Positions 6,845-9,130 of a DNA stretch of 9,130 nt are shown in pieces. Source of the DNA: an uncultured Clostridia bacterium. GTDB taxonomy: Bacteria > Bacillota > Clostridia > Christensenellales > Borkfalkiaceae. The DNA is taken from NCBI GenBank assembly GCA_934230055.1, contig CAKQEE010000036.1:1-9130 (forward strand), in the 5' to 3' direction. Position 1 is the stretch's first letter; each line of letters opens with the position of its first letter. The notes under the pieces were generated by a model. That model was not told the origin of the DNA, did not search any database, and was given only the letters and a program-made list of their open reading frames with translations. A program made the translations under genes and the position numbers.

Positions 6845-8011
6845 TTACATTATTTTTAGAACGGCGACTTTAAGATAAAGGCTTTGGTCGAGACCTATAA
6901 GGGTTGCGTGGTCTTTGCTTTGGGTACGAAATTCCACAAGTTTTGCGGGAACGCCGCTTTCAAAAACGCTTTCCTTTATCACGTCTAAAAAGTTCTGCAC
7001 GGATAAGTGTTGCGAGCAGCTGCACGTTATCAGGTACCCGCCCCTTTCCGTTATTTTAAGCCCCTGAACGTTTATGTCCTTATAACCCTTGCACGCCTGC
7101 TTAACTGTATCGGCCGTTTTCGTGAAGGCGGGCGGATCGAGAATAACAACGTCGTATTTTTTCTTATTTCTTCTCGTTTCCCGCAAAAACTCGAAAACGT
7201 CCGCCTGCTTCGTTTCTATATCGAAGCCGTTCAGCTTTGCGTTTTTTTCCACAAGTTCGAGGCAAGTCGCGCTTATATCCACCGCAGTGACGGATTTCGC
7301 CCCGCCCTTTGCCGCGCACATGGAAAACCCGCCGACGTTGCAGAAACAATCGAGAACGGTTTTATCTTTAACGTAGTTTTTAATGTTGTTTCTGTTCTCT
7401 TTCTGATCGAGAAAATAGCCCGTTTTCTGCCCGTTTTCAAGGTCTACGAGCATTTTTACGCCGTTTTCTTCTATTCTCACGAGGGTGTCGAACTCCCCGC
7501 CGTAAAGATAGCCTTTTTTCTCTTCAAGTCCCTCTTTAAGTCTTATGGAAACGTCGCTCCGTTCGTATATGCCGCGGGGATTGAATATTTCTACGAGAAG
7601 CTTGACTATAAGTTCTTTTCGCACCTCCATACCGAGCGACAAAAACTGTACCGATAAGTATTCCCCGTATTTATCCACGATAAGCCCCGAAAGATAGTCC
7701 GATTCCGAAAACACCGCGCGATAATTATCGGAATAGCCCGATTCTTCCCTATATCTTTTTGCGGCGAGTATTCTTTTACGGAAAAATTCTTCGTCAACCT
7801 CTTCTTCTTTTAATGATAAAATCCTGACGAGTATTTTGGAAAGGTGGTTTATAAATCCTATCCCGACGAATCTTCCGTCGAACGCCGTTACGCGCGCAAC
7901 GCTTCCCTGCTTGTCCTTTCCCTCGATTTTATAAACCTCGTTGGCGTAAACCCACGGGAAGCCGTTCAGTATTCTTTTTTCTTCGTTCTTTTTTAATATT
8001 ACGGTATACAT
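6845..8011 (-). CDS. class I SAM-dependent rRNA (cytosine) methyltransferase, RlmI-like
   Basis: A 388-residue protein of the RlmI/RlmK (COG1092) type, close to the E. coli RlmI length of about 396. An N-terminal PUA-like RNA-binding part contains KRILNGFPWVYANEV (12-26). A central segment is followed by LENGQKTGYFLDQKENR (191-207), characteristic of the family, then SAM motif I around DCFCNVGGFS (221-230), the acidic VDIS (244-247), the catalytic-region LDPPAF (291-296), and TCSCSQH (329-335). The likely activity is 5-methylcytosine formation in 23S rRNA, but the exact target base is not readable here. The frame is open to 8149, but the extra 46 residues are hydrophobic and unlike the family, and they would span the gene's own promoter (8031-8059). 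ATG 8011 is therefore the better start, despite a weak GAGAG ribosome binding site. Confidence 0.9.
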   Translation of the reverse strand: MYTVILKKNEEKRILNGFPWVYANEVYKIEGKDKQGSVARVTAFDGRFVGIGFINHLSKILVRILSLKEEEVDEEFFRKRILAAKRYREESGYSDNYRAVFSESDYLSGLIVDKYGEYLSVQFLSLGMEVRKELIVKLLVEIFNPRGIYERSDVSIRLKEGLEEKKGYLYGGEFDTLVRIEENGVKMLVDLENGQKTGYFLDQKENRNNIKNYVKDKTVLDCFCNVGGFSMCAAKGGAKSVTAVDISATCLELVEKNAKLNGFDIETKQADVFEFLRETRRNKKKYDVVILDPPAFTKTADTVKQACKGYKDINVQGLKITERGGYLITCSCSQHLSVQNFLDVIKESVFESGVPAKLVEFRTQSKDHATLIGLDQSLYLKVAVLKIM

Positions 8012-8030
8012 AAGTCTTATCTCTCGTATC

Positions 8031-8059
8031 AGTATAACACTAATCGGCAAAAAGCGCAA
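8031..8059 (-). promoter_or_regulatory. rlmI-like gene promoter with extended -10
   Basis: On the minus strand, TTGCGC (8059-8054) and TATACT (8036-8031) are 17 bases apart, with a TGT extended -10 element. The -35 is weak, but TG plus TATACT compensates. A start near 8024 would leave a leader of only about 13 bases, consistent with the modest ribosome binding site. Confidence 0.6.
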
Positions 8060-8087
8060 ATAAAGATTTGCAAAAAATACAAAAGAC

Positions 8088-8116
8088 TTGATAAAAGGGG
8101 TTTTTTGTGATAAAAT
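8088..8116 (+). promoter_or_regulatory. pyrophosphatase gene promoter with extended -10
   Basis: TTGATA (8088-8093) and TAAAAT (8111-8116) each match five of six consensus bases, are 17 bases apart, and have TGA immediately before the -10 (extended -10). A short dyad TGATAA-AA-TTATCA (8108-8121) overlaps the -10 and may be an operator or chance AT-rich symmetry. The promoter is divergent from the methyltransferase promoter. Confidence 0.7.
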
Positions 8117-8134
8117 TATCAAAAGGAGAAAACA

Positions 8135-8677
8135 ATGAATATTTGGCACGACATAGAAAGCAGCAGAATTACGCCCGAAAGCTTTATAGCCGTTGTGGAA
8201 ATAAGCAAGGGTTGCAAGCAGAAATACGAGATGGATAAGAAAACGGGACTTTTACGCCTTGACAGAATTCTTTACACTTCCACTCACTACCCCGCAAACT
8301 ACGGTTTTATTCCGCACACGCTCGCGGCGGACGGCGACCCCTTGGACGTTCTTATTCTGTGTTCCGAAAGTCTTGTGCCGATGAGCCTTGTAAACTGCTA
8401 CCCGATAGGCGTTATCGTTATGAACGACGGCGGCGCGGTAGACGAAAAAATTATTGCCATTCCCTTTGCGGATCCGACTTACAATACTTATAAGAGTATT
8501 CACGACCTGCCGAAGCACATTTTTGAAGAAATGGAACACTTCTTTTCCGTGTATAAACAGTTGGAAAACAAGCACACGAGCGTAGACGTGGCGGCGGATA
8601 AAGAAGAGGCGGTTAAAATTATAATCGACTCTATGGAAAGTTATAAAGCGCATTTATACGAGCTTACAGCAAAATAA
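8135..8677 (+). CDS. ppa: family I inorganic pyrophosphatase
   Basis: A 180-residue soluble enzyme that hydrolyses pyrophosphate to two phosphates, pulling biosynthetic reactions forward in the cytoplasm. It is close to the usual bacterial length of about 175. The family signature DGDPLDVL (66-73) supplies metal-binding Asp66, Asp68 and Asp71, with Asp103 as the fourth expected acidic ligand. The upstream active-site segments are KYEMDKKTG (30-38) and HYPANYGFIP (51-60), and Tyr140-Lys141 matches the C-terminal substrate-binding pair. The start is fixed by AAAGGAG (8122-8128), six bases before ATG, and a strong promoter precedes it. An aldose epimerase gene follows after 68 bases on the same strand with no strong terminator between, so they may be cotranscribed. 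Confidence 0.96.
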   Translation: MNIWHDIESSRITPESFIAVVEISKGCKQKYEMDKKTGLLRLDRILYTSTHYPANYGFIPHTLAADGDPLDVLILCSESLVPMSLVNCYPIGVIVMNDGGAVDEKIIAIPFADPTYNTYKSIHDLPKHIFEEMEHFFSVYKQLENKHTSVDVAADKEEAVKIIIDSMESYKAHLYELTAK

Positions 8678-8745
8678 TTTTCGGGCTTTTACCGACAGCT
8701 AATACAGCAAAAAAAGGTAAAAACGACAAAAAAGGATTTTTTTAT

Positions 8746-9130
8746 ATGTTGCATATTTTGGAAAACGACAAATTAACTGTAAAAATCGAGGACCACGGCG
8801 CGGAATTAAAGTCCGTTTTGGGCAAAAACAGCAATTTCGAGTATTTATGGCACGGAAGCCCCGATTACTGGAAACGCAGCGCGATTATTCTCTTCCCCGT
8901 GTGCGGAAGACTTTTTAACAAAAAGTACACTTATAACGGCAAAGAATACAGTATGGACATTCACGGTTTTGCAAAAGACAACGACTTTAAGGTTGCCGAA
9001 AAAGCCGCGGATAAAATAGTTTTCGAGCTTACCGAAAACGAAGAAACGCTTAAACAATATCCTTTCAAATTTCTTTTAAGGGTTACCTATACCCTTGTCG
9101 GAGCGACGATAAAAACCTCCGTTTGCGCGT
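8746..9130 (+). CDS. aldose 1-epimerase (galactose mutarotase) family protein, C-terminus outside window
   Basis: The frame opens at ATG 8746 and is unbroken for 128 codons to the right edge; full family members have about 290 residues. AAAAGGA ends nine bases before the ATG. The beta-sandwich start is typical: HGAELKSV (17-24), YLWHGSPDYWKRSAIILFP (33-51), CGRL (53-56) with the conserved Gly-Arg, YTYNGKEYSM (61-70) and HGFAKD (73-78). This pattern resembles the LacX/YeaD branch of the mutarotase-like family. The family interconverts sugar anomers or binds sugar phosphates; the substrate here is not known. Because the C-terminal half is missing, the catalytic glutamate cannot be checked. Confidence 0.88.
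   Translation, partial: MLHILENDKLTVKIEDHGAELKSVLGKNSNFEYLWHGSPDYWKRSAIILFPVCGRLFNKKYTYNGKEYSMDIHGFAKDNDFKVAEKAADKIVFELTENEETLKQYPFKFLLRVTYTLVGATIKTSVCA

Noticed and set aside
7007..7657. 216-codon rightward frame opposite the methyltransferase
   Set aside because: It is antisense to a gene with intact family motifs, and no domain is recognisable.
8012..8149. 46-residue N-terminal extension of the methyltransferase
   Set aside because: It is unlike the family, overlaps both divergent promoters and the pyrophosphatase start, and would not be in the transcript predicted from the 8031-8059 promoter.
8687..8722. TTTTACC...GGTAAAA inverted repeat after the pyrophosphatase gene as a terminator
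   Set aside because: The stem is only seven mostly A-T pairs with a long loop and no following T-run.

Overview
The window looks like ordinary core chromosome of an anaerobic Gram-positive bacterium, most likely Bacillota of the Clostridia type. This rests on strong AAAGGAG or GGGAG ribosome binding sites, AT-rich intergenic DNA beside moderately GC-rich genes, a two-subunit ferredoxin-dependent (oxygen-sensitive) indolepyruvate oxidoreductase, and a Cys-rich Mrp/NBP35 protein. The taxonomic placement is an inference. I see no tRNA, rRNA, CRISPR array, insertion sequence or prophage gene.

Layout. Seven genes read leftward (minus strand). From right to left these are an RlmI-type rRNA methyltransferase (8011-6845), an Mrp/ApbC Fe-S carrier ATPase (6793-5981), a hairpin terminator (5883-5923), a largely non-coding gap of about 450 bases carrying the purB promoter, purB adenylosuccinate lyase (5528-4098), iorA (3986-2247), iorB (2246-1671), a phenylacetate-CoA ligase family protein (1674-376) and an ACT-domain protein cut by the left edge (274-1). 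Two genes read rightward from the far end: a family I inorganic pyrophosphatase (8135-8677) and an aldose 1-epimerase family protein cut by the right edge (8746 onward). The methyltransferase and pyrophosphatase genes diverge, each with a recognisable promoter in the short gap between them.

How the genes work together. iorA, iorB, the CoA ligase and the ACT protein form a tight cassette: iorA abuts iorB, and iorB overlaps the ligase by ATGA. IorAB oxidatively decarboxylates aryl pyruvates (from Trp, Phe and Tyr transamination) to aryl-acetyl-CoA plus reduced ferredoxin. The ligase interconverts aryl-acetyl-CoA and aryl acetate. The ACT protein is a plausible aromatic amino acid sensor. This supports fermentation of aromatic amino acids to phenylacetate or indoleacetate, or the reverse, reductive synthesis. 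purB lies upstream on the same strand with no clear terminator between, so it may share a transcript; a perfect dyad in the gap could be an operator.

I did not find convincing evidence for a new system. The points most worth a second look are a four-copy CGGG repeat (G-quadruplex motif) inside iorA, the dyad between purB and iorA, and a small rightward ORF that ends inside the bidirectional-looking terminator.
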